A stretch of 56,145 nt of DNA. It comes from Methanomicrobiales archaeon (GTDB lineage: Archaea > Halobacteriota > Methanomicrobia > Methanomicrobiales > Methanospirillaceae). The stretch is from positions 1 through 56,145 of the forward strand of contig JANYKQ010000060.1 of NCBI GenBank assembly GCA_025358115.1, written 5' to 3'. The notes under the pieces were generated by a model that ran no database searches, was not told where the DNA came from, and was given only the letters and a program-made list of their open reading frames with translations. A program made the translations under genes and the position numbers. Within the stretch, counting starts at the first letter, position 1. Every line of letters begins with the position of its first letter. Below, one piece after another: positions 26,026 to 34,261 of the stretch.

Positions 26026-27282
26026 TCAGCACGCCGCCTCCTTTCTCCCGCCCCACCAGTCAATCCCATAAAAAAATCCCCCCAGCACCACCGCTATCAC
26101 AGTCGACAGTGCCATCCCCTTCAACTGCACCAGCCCGATATCAACCGATGCCCCCGACACCCCGATAACCAGAATCAAAGAAACCAGGAGAAGATTCCGG
26201 GGCATGGACAGATCCGTCTTCGCATCGATGAGCATCCGGATACCCGAAGCCGTAATGACCCCAAAGAGCAAAAGCGAAACCGTCCCCATGACGGGGCCCG
26301 GGATCGACTGGATGGCGGCGGGGATCTTGCCGCAGAACGAGATCGCAATCGCGATGACGGCTGTGCCCGCAAGGACCGCGGTGCTGTAGACCCGGGTGAT
26401 CGCCAGCACACCGATATTCTCCGCGTATGTGGTGTTGGGGGTGGAGCCGAACATCCCCGAAAGGATCGTGGAGATCCCCTTGCCGAGCAGCGTCGGTTCG
26501 ATCCCCGGGTCCGCCATCAGGTCGCGGCCGATGATGGTCCCGGTGACTTTCAGGTGACCGATCAGCTCGACAAAGACCACCAGCGATGCCGGGAGGATGA
26601 GGATGATGGCCGGCACCGACAGGACCGGCGTGTAGATGGTGGGGATGGAGAACCAGGGGGCCGAAAGGATCGGGTCAAAGACCGCCCGCCCCAGCAGGAC
26701 GGATGCAACGTACCCCGTGATGAGCCCGAGGAGGATCGGAATGAGCCGGAGGAACCCCCGGCAGGCCGTCATGCCGGCAATCATGACGCCCAGGGTCAGG
26801 AGCACGATGCCAAGCGATGTCAGGTCCATCGATCCGGTCGTGAGCCCGGCCATCGCAGCAGCAGTCGGTGCAAGTTCCAGGCCGATGACTGCAACGATCG
26901 CTCCCATGGCGGCATCGGGAAAGACGATCTTCACCCAGCCGATCCCGGTCTTTTTTATCATGACCGCCAGCAGGACAAACAGGATTCCCGATGCGATAAA
27001 ACCCCCGAGGGCTGCACCATACCCGTACAGGGGGATGATGATGAGCGCCGGGGGAAGGAATGCAAAACTCGACCCGAGGTACGCCGGGACCTTCCACTGG
27101 CACAGGACTAAGAAGATCAGCGTGCCGATGCCATTGAAGAGGAGAACCGTGGACGGGTCGACCCCGAGAAGCACCGGGACAAGGACCGTTGCACCGAACA
27201 TGGCGAGCAGGTGCTGCAGCGAGAGCGGCGCGAAGATGGCAAGCGGGGGACGTTCGTCCACCCCGACAACCGGTGGTTCCAT
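26026..27282 (-). CDS. uraA: Uracil/xanthine permease (NCS2 family)
   Basis: A 418-residue integral membrane transporter with about 12-14 helices that imports nucleobases with protons. The N-terminal LQHLLAMFGATVLVPVLLG is the classic NCS2 start. Helix 3 carries YLGSSFAFLPP, and the helix 8/10 region has ELIGHLKVTGTIIGRD with the substrate-binding Glu, then GMFGSTPNTTYAENIGVLAITRV. Only one nucleotide separates its ATG from the stop of the upstream preA, so the two are co-transcribed. This supports uracil as substrate. Confidence 0.93.
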   Translation of the reverse strand: MEPPVVGVDERPPLAIFAPLSLQHLLAMFGATVLVPVLLGVDPSTVLLFNGIGTLIFLVLCQWKVPAYLGSSFAFLPPALIIIPLYGYGAALGGFIASGILFVLLAVMIKKTGIGWVKIVFPDAAMGAIVAVIGLELAPTAAAMAGLTTGSMDLTSLGIVLLTLGVMIAGMTACRGFLRLIPILLGLITGYVASVLLGRAVFDPILSAPWFSIPTIYTPVLSVPAIILILPASLVVFVELIGHLKVTGTIIGRDLMADPGIEPTLLGKGISTILSGMFGSTPNTTYAENIGVLAITRVYSTAVLAGTAVIAIAISFCGKIPAAIQSIPGPVMGTVSLLLFGVITASGIRMLIDAKTDLSMPRNLLLVSLILVIGVSGASVDIGLVQLKGMALSTVIAVVLGGFFYGIDWWGGRKEAAC

Positions 27283-27283
27283 T

Positions 27284-28504
27284 TCAGTGCCCGTTCCCGT
27301 GCGGCCGGGCCTTCAAAACGATCACACCTTCCGGACAAACATGCGAGCACAGGCTGCACCCGTCACACCGGGAAAGATCGATCACGACCTGCCGGTCCCG
27401 TAAAGAGATCGCATGGTATCCCCCGTCACGGCACGCCACAACACAATGCCCGCAGGATGTGCACCGGTCCGGGAATTCCGGAACAGCACAACGGGAACTC
27501 TCCCGGGACAGGGACGCATGCGACCCAATTCGAGGAAGTGCCCGGCCCCGGAGGGCACCAGTTCCCGCAAGGTGCTTCTCCGCAAGGTAACCCGAGAGGC
27601 CCGCGTTCATATCCCGGATGATACCGGCCCCTTCCCACATCACGGCCGTGCAGACCTGGACAGCCGATGCCCCCGCCGCGATATACTCGGCCGCATCCTG
27701 CCACCGGGAGATCCCGCCGATTCCCATCACGGGGACCGGCAGTTCCCGGGCAATCTGCGAGACAATCCGGAGCCCTATGGGTTTCACCGCGGGACCTGAG
27801 TATCCGCCATAGGTGCTGGAGCCGGCAACGGATGGCATGGGTTCGAGCGTCTCTAAGTCAATGCCCATCAGGCACTGGACCGTGTTGATCGCGGCAAGCA
27901 TATCTGCCCCGCCCTCAACGGCCGCCTCGGCAACCGGCAGGATGTCCGTGACATTGGGGGTCAGCTTCACGATCAGCGGAACCTTCACCACGCGCCGGAC
28001 CGCCCGTGTCAGGTCCCGGACAAGACCCGGGTGCTGGCCGAGTGCCGCTCCGACGCCCCGCTCAGGCATCCCGTGGGGGCACGAGACATTCAGCTCGACT
28101 GCATCTGCCCCGGCATCCTGCATGGCGACGGAAAGTTCCTGCCATTCCGCGGGATCAGGAGACGCCATGATGCTCGCTACCAGGACCCGGTCCGGAAATT
28201 CCGCTTTCAGGGAGGCGACCTCACCGGTCCAGTACGACACGGATCGTTTGCTCAGCAGTTCGATATTCTCAAAACCCAGGAGCCCGGCATCCTTCCCTTT
28301 CCAGGCTGCAAACCGGGGAGTGACATCCTCAATCTCCATCGAGTCAGGCACGATGGTCTTGGTGACGGCTCCGGCCCAGCCGAGCCGGAACGCATGCCGG
28401 ATCTGCTCGCCCGAGGCGGTCGGCGGTCCGGAAGCCAGCAGGAACGGGTTGTTGAGCGTTAAGGTACCGAGCGTGGTTTTGAGCAGTGAATCGTGAACAG
28501 GCAT
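27284..28504 (-). CDS. preA: Dihydropyrimidine dehydrogenase subunit PreA (DHOD-like with 4Fe-4S domain)
   Basis: A 406-residue enzyme. The FMN-binding TIM barrel (about 1-320) begins with LLKTTLGTLTLNNPFLLASG and has the catalytic-loop motif ELNVSCPHGMPERG, in which Cys is the general acid as in PreA/DPD. The C-terminal ferredoxin domain has two 4Fe-4S motifs, CTSCGHCVVAC and CDGCSLCSHVC. PreA works with the flavoprotein PreT to reduce uracil or thymine with NAD(P)H. No PreT gene lies nearby, so electrons may come from ferredoxin or another partner (inference). Direct coupling to uraA indicates uracil uptake and reduction, or dihydropyrimidine oxidation. Confidence 0.9.
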   Translation of the reverse strand: MPVHDSLLKTTLGTLTLNNPFLLASGPPTASGEQIRHAFRLGWAGAVTKTIVPDSMEIEDVTPRFAAWKGKDAGLLGFENIELLSKRSVSYWTGEVASLKAEFPDRVLVASIMASPDPAEWQELSVAMQDAGADAVELNVSCPHGMPERGVGAALGQHPGLVRDLTRAVRRVVKVPLIVKLTPNVTDILPVAEAAVEGGADMLAAINTVQCLMGIDLETLEPMPSVAGSSTYGGYSGPAVKPIGLRIVSQIARELPVPVMGIGGISRWQDAAEYIAAGASAVQVCTAVMWEGAGIIRDMNAGLSGYLAEKHLAGTGALRGRALPRIGSHASLSRESSRCAVPEFPDRCTSCGHCVVACRDGGYHAISLRDRQVVIDLSRCDGCSLCSHVCPEGVIVLKARPHGNGH

Positions 28505-28636
28505 GCAGCTTCACCTACCTGAATTGTGCCGGCGATCCTTATGACCGTTAGGATCGGATCTTTGAATCTTCAGGCTGATAAAAAAAGGTCCTTTTATGGA
28601 CGGAGGGAACTACACCCTCGGTATTCATACGTTTTT

Positions 28637-29212
28637 TTAAGGAACTTCGATAGTGATCTTGAGCGGAGTCCCGGCATCCCCTTCAACCCGGAAGTATTCT
28701 TTGGGAGTATATTTGAGCCAGTCCGCAACATAGACGCTGGGGATCATTTTGATATTGGTGTTGTACAGCAGTACCGAATCATTGTAGAACTCCCGGCGCT
28801 GGGCGATCTGGGTCTCGATCGTTGCGAGCTCTTTCTGGAGATGTAAGAAATTTTCGCTCGCCTTTAAGTCCGGGTAGTTCTCGGCAAGGGCAAAGACGGA
28901 GCCCAGTGATGCACTGATCGCTTCGCTACCCTTTGCCTTCTCGGGGATAGCCTGTGCCTGCATGGCAGAGGCACGGATCTGGGTGATCTCTTCGAGCACG
29001 CTTCGCTCATACGTGGCATAACCCTTGACAAGCTCAACAAGGTTGGGAATCAGGTCGAGGCGTTTTTTTAAGAGTACATCGATGTTTGCCCAGGCCTTGT
29101 CGATGTTGTTCAGGAGTGAGATGAGCCCGTTGTAGATGGTCATCACAAAGAAGAGCACGATCGCGATGATCCCGAGGGTGACAAACCCGATAGTGGTCTC
29201 AAGGGCTGCCAT
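28637..29212 (-). CDS. LemA family protein
   Basis: A 191-residue protein with an N-terminal membrane helix (GFVTLGIIAIVLFFVMTIYN). The LemA helical bundle follows: LLNNIDKAWANIDVLLKKR, LIPNLVELVKGYATYER and LIASENF-like LKASENFLHLQKELATIETQI, then RREFYNDSVLLYNT. The role of LemA is unknown. It lies 2 nt after the GIDE-domain gene, an arrangement widely seen in prokaryotes, suggesting a shared membrane function. Confidence 0.92.
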   Translation of the reverse strand: MAALETTIGFVTLGIIAIVLFFVMTIYNGLISLLNNIDKAWANIDVLLKKRLDLIPNLVELVKGYATYERSVLEEITQIRASAMQAQAIPEKAKGSEAISASLGSVFALAENYPDLKASENFLHLQKELATIETQIAQRREFYNDSVLLYNTNIKMIPSVYVADWLKYTPKEYFRVEGDAGTPLKITIEVP

Positions 29213-29214
29213 CT

Positions 29215-30006
29215 TTAGTTTCCCCCCGTGGACAGGAACAGGTACAGGCAGATACCCGAGAGCGCCAGGCCCGCGATGATCTGTATATACATATGGCCGC
29301 TCATCGTGTTCATGAAGGCGGCTTCCGAGGATTCGCTGATATACATGGTTGAGTCACTGGACCCCTGCCGGACCACCAGGGTCTCATCCGCGAGCCCGGC
29401 TACGCCAACAGCCGGCAATGCTGACCCGAGGACAAAGAGGGGATCGTTCTCGTGGATCACGTACTCGTTGAGCATAATATTCTCTTCATGGTACCGGGCA
29501 AAGGTCTCTTTGGTTTTTTCGTCCAGCGATTCGATGAATTTCAGGACCCGGGGATCCATGGATGCCGGTTTTTTGATGACGAGCCCCTGTTCGCTGAGGG
29601 TGCCTTCGAACGAGAGGTTGGACGGGATCTCGATCGTAGCGCCTTCCGGCAGGACAGGAATTCTTCCCGTCTCATCTTCCAGGGAGAGCGGGAGCTTCGA
29701 GGCTGCGTTATAGAATCCCTCCCATCCGCCGTTCTTGCCGGACTTGTAATACGATACAAATATGCGCCAGAATGCACAGGGAACCCCGCTCACCGGGCTG
29801 AGCTGCGGCTGGTAGAGCCGGGCCCTGCCCGCAAGCGCCACGAGACCTACCGAGGCAGAACTCACTTTCGAGAGCGGAGTGTTTTTGAGCTTCTGCACCA
29901 CAAGGTATCGCCAGAATCCGGTCACGATCAGGAGAAGGCCGATAAAAAAACCAATTGCATATATGATAAACAGATCAGAATCCGACAAGCTTGTATTCCT
30001 CTTCAT
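29215..30006 (-). CDS. GIDE-domain membrane protein (MUL1/GIDE-like, no RING)
   Basis: A 263-residue protein with a membrane helix near each end (about 11-32 and 239-258). The soluble part between them carries the GIDE/BAM-domain pattern AGRARLYQPQLSPVSGVPCAF, then WRIFVSYYKSGKNGGW and LPLSLEDETGRIPVLPEGA. Eukaryotic MUL1/GIDE adds a RING finger that is absent here. The gene is upstream of and coupled to lemA. Biochemical function in prokaryotes is unknown. Confidence 0.85.
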   Translation of the reverse strand: MKRNTSLSDSDLFIIYAIGFFIGLLLIVTGFWRYLVVQKLKNTPLSKVSSASVGLVALAGRARLYQPQLSPVSGVPCAFWRIFVSYYKSGKNGGWEGFYNAASKLPLSLEDETGRIPVLPEGATIEIPSNLSFEGTLSEQGLVIKKPASMDPRVLKFIESLDEKTKETFARYHEENIMLNEYVIHENDPLFVLGSALPAVGVAGLADETLVVRQGSSDSTMYISESSEAAFMNTMSGHMYIQIIAGLALSGICLYLFLSTGGN

Positions 30007-30155
30007 GAGATATTTGGCCTGTAACTAGTAAAAACCATCAGGAAAAAAGGCCGGTAATGCAAACTGCCCCGATGAGACGCACCGTTTCTCTCATTCCGGG
30101 TTCCCGCAGGGCATCTCCCCACAAAAAGGGAAAGTTATATTGGTATCAATGGTAG

Positions 30156-31607
30156 ATGTCCTGTGCTGCGTTTCAGAGTATTTTTATGCCCTGCACTGTT
30201 CTCACGGAAGCAATGGATGATGCCCCGTTCACGCTGAAGCATGCCCATATCTGGTTTCTCTCATCGATGGGGATCTTTCTCGATGGTTTTGATCTCTTCG
30301 TGATGTCGATAGCCCTCCCGCTCATCATCGTCCAGTTCGCGGCAACACCGCTCGAACAGGGCATTGTCGGGGCAGCTGCCGTGATTGGTGCAATATTTGG
30401 AGCGCTCATCGGGGGGAAGCTCTGCGATCGGTTCGGGAGAAAGAAGATCTTTTTGATCGATCTCTTTGTCTTCATCCTCTTTGCCGTCCTGTCAGCCTTT
30501 GCCTGGAACATTGAATCGCTCATCCTTTTCCGGTTCCTCCTGGGGGTCGGCATCGGGGCGGACTACCCGGTCTGCGCCTCCTATGTCAGTGAGTTCATGC
30601 CGAAACGGATCCGGGGCAGGATGCTGATCGCGGCCTTCAGCTTCCAGGCCGTCGGCATCTTTGCGGCAGCCGGAATCGGTCTCTTCATCCTTGCCCTGCA
30701 CCCTTCGGAATCAGCATGGCGGTGGATGCTGGTTGCCGGCGCAGTTCCTGCTATCGTTATCCTTGTCCTGCGGAGGGGTCTCCCCGAGAGCGCCCGGTGG
30801 CATATCCAGCGGAAGGAATGGAAACTGGCCATGGGAGTAGTCCGCAACCTGATACCGGACTTCACCTTAAAAGAGCCGGTTAAGTCCCCGGTGGCAGATC
30901 CGGTGCAAAAAATACCGGAGAAAAGAGCGGTATGGCATTCCCACATCGGTGCGTATGCCGAACTCTTCTCAAAAAAGAACCTGCGCAGGACCATTCTCAT
31001 CACCGTTCCGTGGTTTTTCATGGACTTTGGCTTTTACGGGGTTGGAATATTCACGCCCATCCTCATCACCGCCATGATGGGTTCCCATGCAACCGGTCTC
31101 AATTTCATAGCGCAGGACTTCTACTCGTCAGAGGCTACGGTACTGCTCGATGTATTCCTGGTCATCGGTTTCATCCTCAACATCCTCTTCATCGAGAGGA
31201 TCGGCAGGATCCGGCTCCAACTGGCAGGTTTTATCGGCATGGCAGCCGGCATGTTCATCCTGGCCCTGTCCCAGTCCGGTTCCCAAACGATCATAGCGCT
31301 TGCGTTCCTCGGGTTCGGGCTCTTTAACCTGCTCCAGAACCTGGGGCCAAATGCGACCACATTCCTCCTGCCTGCCGAGCTCTTCACCACCCGGCTCCGG
31401 GCAACCGCCCATGGTTTTGCAGCAGGGATTGCCAAGGTGGGTGCAGCCTGCGGGATCATCTTCGTCCCGCTGATGACCGCATCGTATGGTGTCCGGAATA
31501 CCGTCCTCTTCATGGGTGCGATCTGCATCCTTGCCTTTGTTGTGACCTGGTTCACCCGGATCGACATGACCGGGCGCTCGCTGGAAGATCTCGGGGATGC
31601 AGGGTGA
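30156..31607 (+). CDS. MFS transporter (sugar/aromatic-acid porter type)
   Basis: A 483-residue permease with 12 helices. Loop 2-3 has GGKLCDRFGRKKIF, the MFS signature. Helix 4-5 has RFLLGVGIGADYPVCASYVSEFMPKRIRGR, typical of the sugar porter and phosphate/organic-acid groups. Loop 6-7 has RRGLPESARWHIQ (PESxRW motif), and after helix 10 come LGPNATTFLLPAELFTTRLRATAHG. Substrate is uncertain; phosphate, sugars or organic acids are possible. The first ATG is at 30156; starts at 30186 or 30213 (MDDAPFTLKHAHIW) would also keep the first helix. There is no operon partner. Confidence 0.88.
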   Translation: MSCAAFQSIFMPCTVLTEAMDDAPFTLKHAHIWFLSSMGIFLDGFDLFVMSIALPLIIVQFAATPLEQGIVGAAAVIGAIFGALIGGKLCDRFGRKKIFLIDLFVFILFAVLSAFAWNIESLILFRFLLGVGIGADYPVCASYVSEFMPKRIRGRMLIAAFSFQAVGIFAAAGIGLFILALHPSESAWRWMLVAGAVPAIVILVLRRGLPESARWHIQRKEWKLAMGVVRNLIPDFTLKEPVKSPVADPVQKIPEKRAVWHSHIGAYAELFSKKNLRRTILITVPWFFMDFGFYGVGIFTPILITAMMGSHATGLNFIAQDFYSSEATVLLDVFLVIGFILNILFIERIGRIRLQLAGFIGMAAGMFILALSQSGSQTIIALAFLGFGLFNLLQNLGPNATTFLLPAELFTTRLRATAHGFAAGIAKVGAACGIIFVPLMTASYGVRNTVLFMGAICILAFVVTWFTRIDMTGRSLEDLGDAG

Positions 31608-31670
31608 TTCCCCTTCTTAAAAAAAAATTACCGGCAAATCATTCCCGGGATTTACGAGCCCGGTTCACTC

Positions 31671-32462
31671 TCATGAAATACCGGCCCGGGGCGTGATGAC
31701 AAAGATGCACCGCTCATCCCCGGAAGAATAGCAGCGTTCCTCCACCACCGTGACCGGGTATTCCAGGTGGGCGGAGAAGATCGCGGTGAGAACCCCGATG
31801 TCGAACACGCAGGCACCATGGCCGGTGAGCGGGAGATCCTCGCATTCGAAACATCCATGGACCTCCAGCGTGATCGGGGCGGTACCGGCAAGGGTGATCG
31901 CCCCCAGCCCGTGGGCCTGCCAGAACGCATCCATCTTCTGTACTACCTCTTCAACTGTATCTCCGGCAACTTTTGGCGCAAGGACTTTTCCCACCTGCTC
32001 GCCGGTCCGCCCCAGCACCGGGTCGATATTGATCCCCATGATCATCGCCTGGGTCCGGAATGTAAGTACGCAGTAACGGAAGAACGAGACGATGTCGTCA
32101 TCGGAAAAGGGCTGGTCTCCCCCGGTGCCGTGGCGATACCGGGCCGGGCTGACATGCCGGTCGGTGTTGGTCAGCCGGCCGATGGCATCGGATGCGAGCG
32201 TTATCGTCCGTTTCCGGCTGTCGCGGGGATCGGGGAGAGATGTGATAAGTCCTGATCGTTCAAGGTCCCGGATATGTACCGATATGGTGGACTTGGCCTT
32301 CTTCGTGCGTTCAACGATCAGGTCAAACGGGATTGGACCGGCTGCTGCCAGCTCGAGGATCTGCAATTTGATCGGGCTGTCCACAGCCACAACGGTATAG
32401 GGTGTGGAGAAGAGCCGGACATCATCCTGTTCACCCGGTTCCTGGCCCCGCTTGTTGTTCAC
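31671..32462 (-). CDS. msvR: MsvR-type V4R regulator
   Basis: About 263 residues. An N-terminal ArsR-like winged helix (TVVAVDSPIKLQILEL, then KAKSTISVHIRDLERSGLIT) is followed by a C-terminal V4R domain (LGAITLAGTAPITLEVHGCFECEDL to YSSGDERCIFVIT). Cysteines in CFECED, GHGAC, ERC and ERCIF fit a redox sensor. In Methanothermobacter MsvR is divergent from the F420H2 oxidase gene and represses it; the same layout is present here, and the spacer contains the published MsvR box. A TTG at 32483 opens the frame, but a TATA-like CTTTATGAAC on the minus strand (about 32486-32495) favours the GTG at 32462, near a leaderless start. The name is by family and context. Confidence 0.88.
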   Translation of the reverse strand: MNNKRGQEPGEQDDVRLFSTPYTVVAVDSPIKLQILELAAAGPIPFDLIVERTKKAKSTISVHIRDLERSGLITSLPDPRDSRKRTITLASDAIGRLTNTDRHVSPARYRHGTGGDQPFSDDDIVSFFRYCVLTFRTQAMIMGINIDPVLGRTGEQVGKVLAPKVAGDTVEEVVQKMDAFWQAHGLGAITLAGTAPITLEVHGCFECEDLPLTGHGACVFDIGVLTAIFSAHLEYPVTVVEERCYSSGDERCIFVITPRAGIS

Positions 32463-32498
32463 ACCTACTAGTGTGCATCGCAATGTTCATAAAGATTG

Positions 32499-32532
32499 TT
32501 CGCATAGTATAGAACATTCGTATCATTACGAA
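32499..32532. promoter_or_regulatory. MsvR operator: TTCGTA-N4-TACGAA plus a degenerate copy
   Basis: TTCGTATCATTACGAA at 32517-32532 matches the known MsvR box TTCGTA-N4-TACGAA exactly. A weaker copy, TTCGCATAGTATAGAA, lies just before at 32499-32514. Both sit between msvR and fprA, the perfect box ending 13 nt before the fprA ATG, where binding would block the start of transcription or the leader. Confidence 0.85.
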
Positions 32533-32545
32533 CTAAGTGATTATC

Positions 32546-33763
32546 ATGAAAGCTGAATCCTATAAGATCGCTGAAGGTGTGTACTGGGTCGGGTCACTGG
32601 ACTGGGACCTGCGAACCTACCATGGCTATACCCTCGATGGAACATCCTACAACTGCTACCTTGTCTTTGGCGAGAAGACTGCGCTTATCGACAATGTCTA
32701 CCCGGGCCACTCGGCCCAGATGTGGGGACGCATAGCCGATGCGTTTGCAAAGGAAGGCCGGAAAGAACAGATCGACATCATTGTCCAGAACCACGTGGAG
32801 AAGGATCACTCGGGCGCTATCGTTGAGATCCACAAAAAATTCCCGGCAGCGCCCATCTATTGTACCGAGATCGCGGAGAGAGGACTCCTCCGGCATTTCC
32901 CGGCACTCATAGGTGCGAGCTTCCATCACGTGAAGACCGGAGAGACACTTGACCTTGGCAAAAAGACGCTCGCGTTTGTCCAGGCACCGCTCCTCCACTG
33001 GCCCGACTCGATGTTTACCCTGTACGCAGAGAAAGGTATTCTCTTCCCGAACGATGCGTTCGGCCAGCACCTCTGCTGTGCAAAGCGGCTCGACACCGAC
33101 ATTCCCGAACATGTCCTGATGGATGCCACCCAGAAGTTCTATGCGAACCTGATCGTACCGTTAACACCGCTCTTTTTGAAGAAGGCAGAAGAGCTGACTG
33201 GCCTTGGCCTGATCGAGAAGGTGAAGATGATAGCACCTGCCCACGGCCAGATCTGGACCAATCCCATGAAAGTTATCGGTGCTTACGTGGGCTGGGCGTC
33301 CGGCACATCCCGGAAGAACAAGGTGACGATCATCTACGACACCATGCACGGCTCGACCCGGATGCTCGCCCACGGTCTTGCCGAAGGCGTTATTGCCGGA
33401 GGCTGCGATGTGAAGGTGTTCAACCTGCATGACGATGAGCGATCCGAGATTGTCAAGCATATCCTCGACTCAAAAGCGATCATGGTCGGCGTCCCGACCA
33501 TAAATGACATGCCCTACCCGAGCATCGGGGATCTCCTGTACTATCTCAGGGGCCTGCACTTTAACCGGACCGGCGAACGTTTTGCCTTAACCTTCGGGTC
33601 CATGGGTGGCAAAGGCGGAGCCGTGAAGATGGTGGCCGATGAGTTGAAGGCAGCCGGGTTCACCATAGTTGGCTCACAGGAAGTCCTGTACGTGCCGGAC
33701 GCATCCGAGCTCGATACCGCGTTTGCGGCCGGCAAGGCCATGGCAGAACGCATTACAAAATAA
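32546..33763 (+). CDS. fprA: F420H2 oxidase, flavodiiron protein
   Basis: A 405-residue oxygen-detoxifying enzyme that reduces O2 to water with F420H2. The N-terminal beta-lactamase-like domain carries the diiron ligands HVEKDH (HxExDH) and later [18 protein letters not shown] and PAHGQIW. The C-terminal flavodoxin domain begins [20 protein letters not shown] and binds FMN, with [11 protein letters not shown] near its end. The ATG at 32546 has AAGTGAT upstream; a GTG three codons earlier is possible. Divergent from msvR with the matching operator, so it is probably induced by oxygen or oxidative stress. Confidence 0.95.
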   Translation: MKAESYKIAEGVYWVGSLDWDLRTYHGYTLDGTSYNCYLVFGEKTALIDNVYPGHSAQMWGRIADAFAKEGRKEQIDIIVQNHVEKDHSGAIVEIHKKFPAAPIYCTEIAERGLLRHFPALIGASFHHVKTGETLDLGKKTLAFVQAPLLHWPDSMFTLYAEKGILFPNDAFGQHLCCAKRLDTDIPEHVLMDATQKFYANLIVPLTPLFLKKAEELTGLGLIEKVKMIAPAHGQIWTNPMKVIGAYVGWASGTSRKNKVTIIYDTMHGSTRMLAHGLAEGVIAGGCDVKVFNLHDDERSEIVKHILDSKAIMVGVPTINDMPYPSIGDLLYYLRGLHFNRTGERFALTFGSMGGKGGAVKMVADELKAAGFTIVGSQEVLYVPDASELDTAFAAGKAMAERITK

Positions 33764-33771
33764 TTTTTTTT
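33764..33771 (+). terminator. T-run after fprA
   Basis: Eight T residues directly follow the TAA stop of fprA, fitting archaeal termination. Confidence 0.5.
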
Positions 33772-34261
33772 ATTTCAGTTCAATTGAATTTCAGGAAAAT
33801 GGTATCCGTCCTTTTCCGGTAAAAACGCACATGAACTGGAGTTCGCATTCACATAAAGAAAAACGGATACCTCCTCTTATAGTGTTTAGGTGTTTCCCAC
33901 CCCCTGCTGGGGTCGCCCGGCCGCCTCATTGGGGCCTCGCCGGGCAGATCGGTTTATCGGCAAGTATCTTAGTTCTTGAATCGCCGCACAGGAAGGCCCG
34001 CTGGGAGCGGCAGCACAATCCTGTTGGTATTTGGAGTGGGGGACCCTTGAACTCAATTGAATGAAAAATCTGATTTTCAGAGGACAACTTTGACCATGTT
34101 TCCATGAATTTCCCCCAAAGACGCGGAAACGTTCATACCATTTCAATCCACAATACCCTTAATCATCATGATCCACCTCCCCCCACTGACACTGGACCGG
34201 CATGCGGTAATAATCCGGCCCGGGCTCCGTTGTAGAATGATCCGTTCAGGAGGGATGCCTT
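33772..34261. other. Intergenic with imperfect terminal inverted repeats and GC-rich hairpin
   Basis: No gene. TTCAATTGAATTTCAGG near 33778 and, in inverted orientation, TTCAATTGAGTTCAAGG near 34064 bracket about 290 bases. Inside lies CCCGGCCGCCTC with GGGGCCTCGCCGGG (33917-33944), a strong hairpin related to the GC-rich sequences at 5489-5510 and 49662-49679. The right end holds the DUF2070 gene's promoter and AGGAGGGA ribosome-binding site. Confidence 0.5.
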
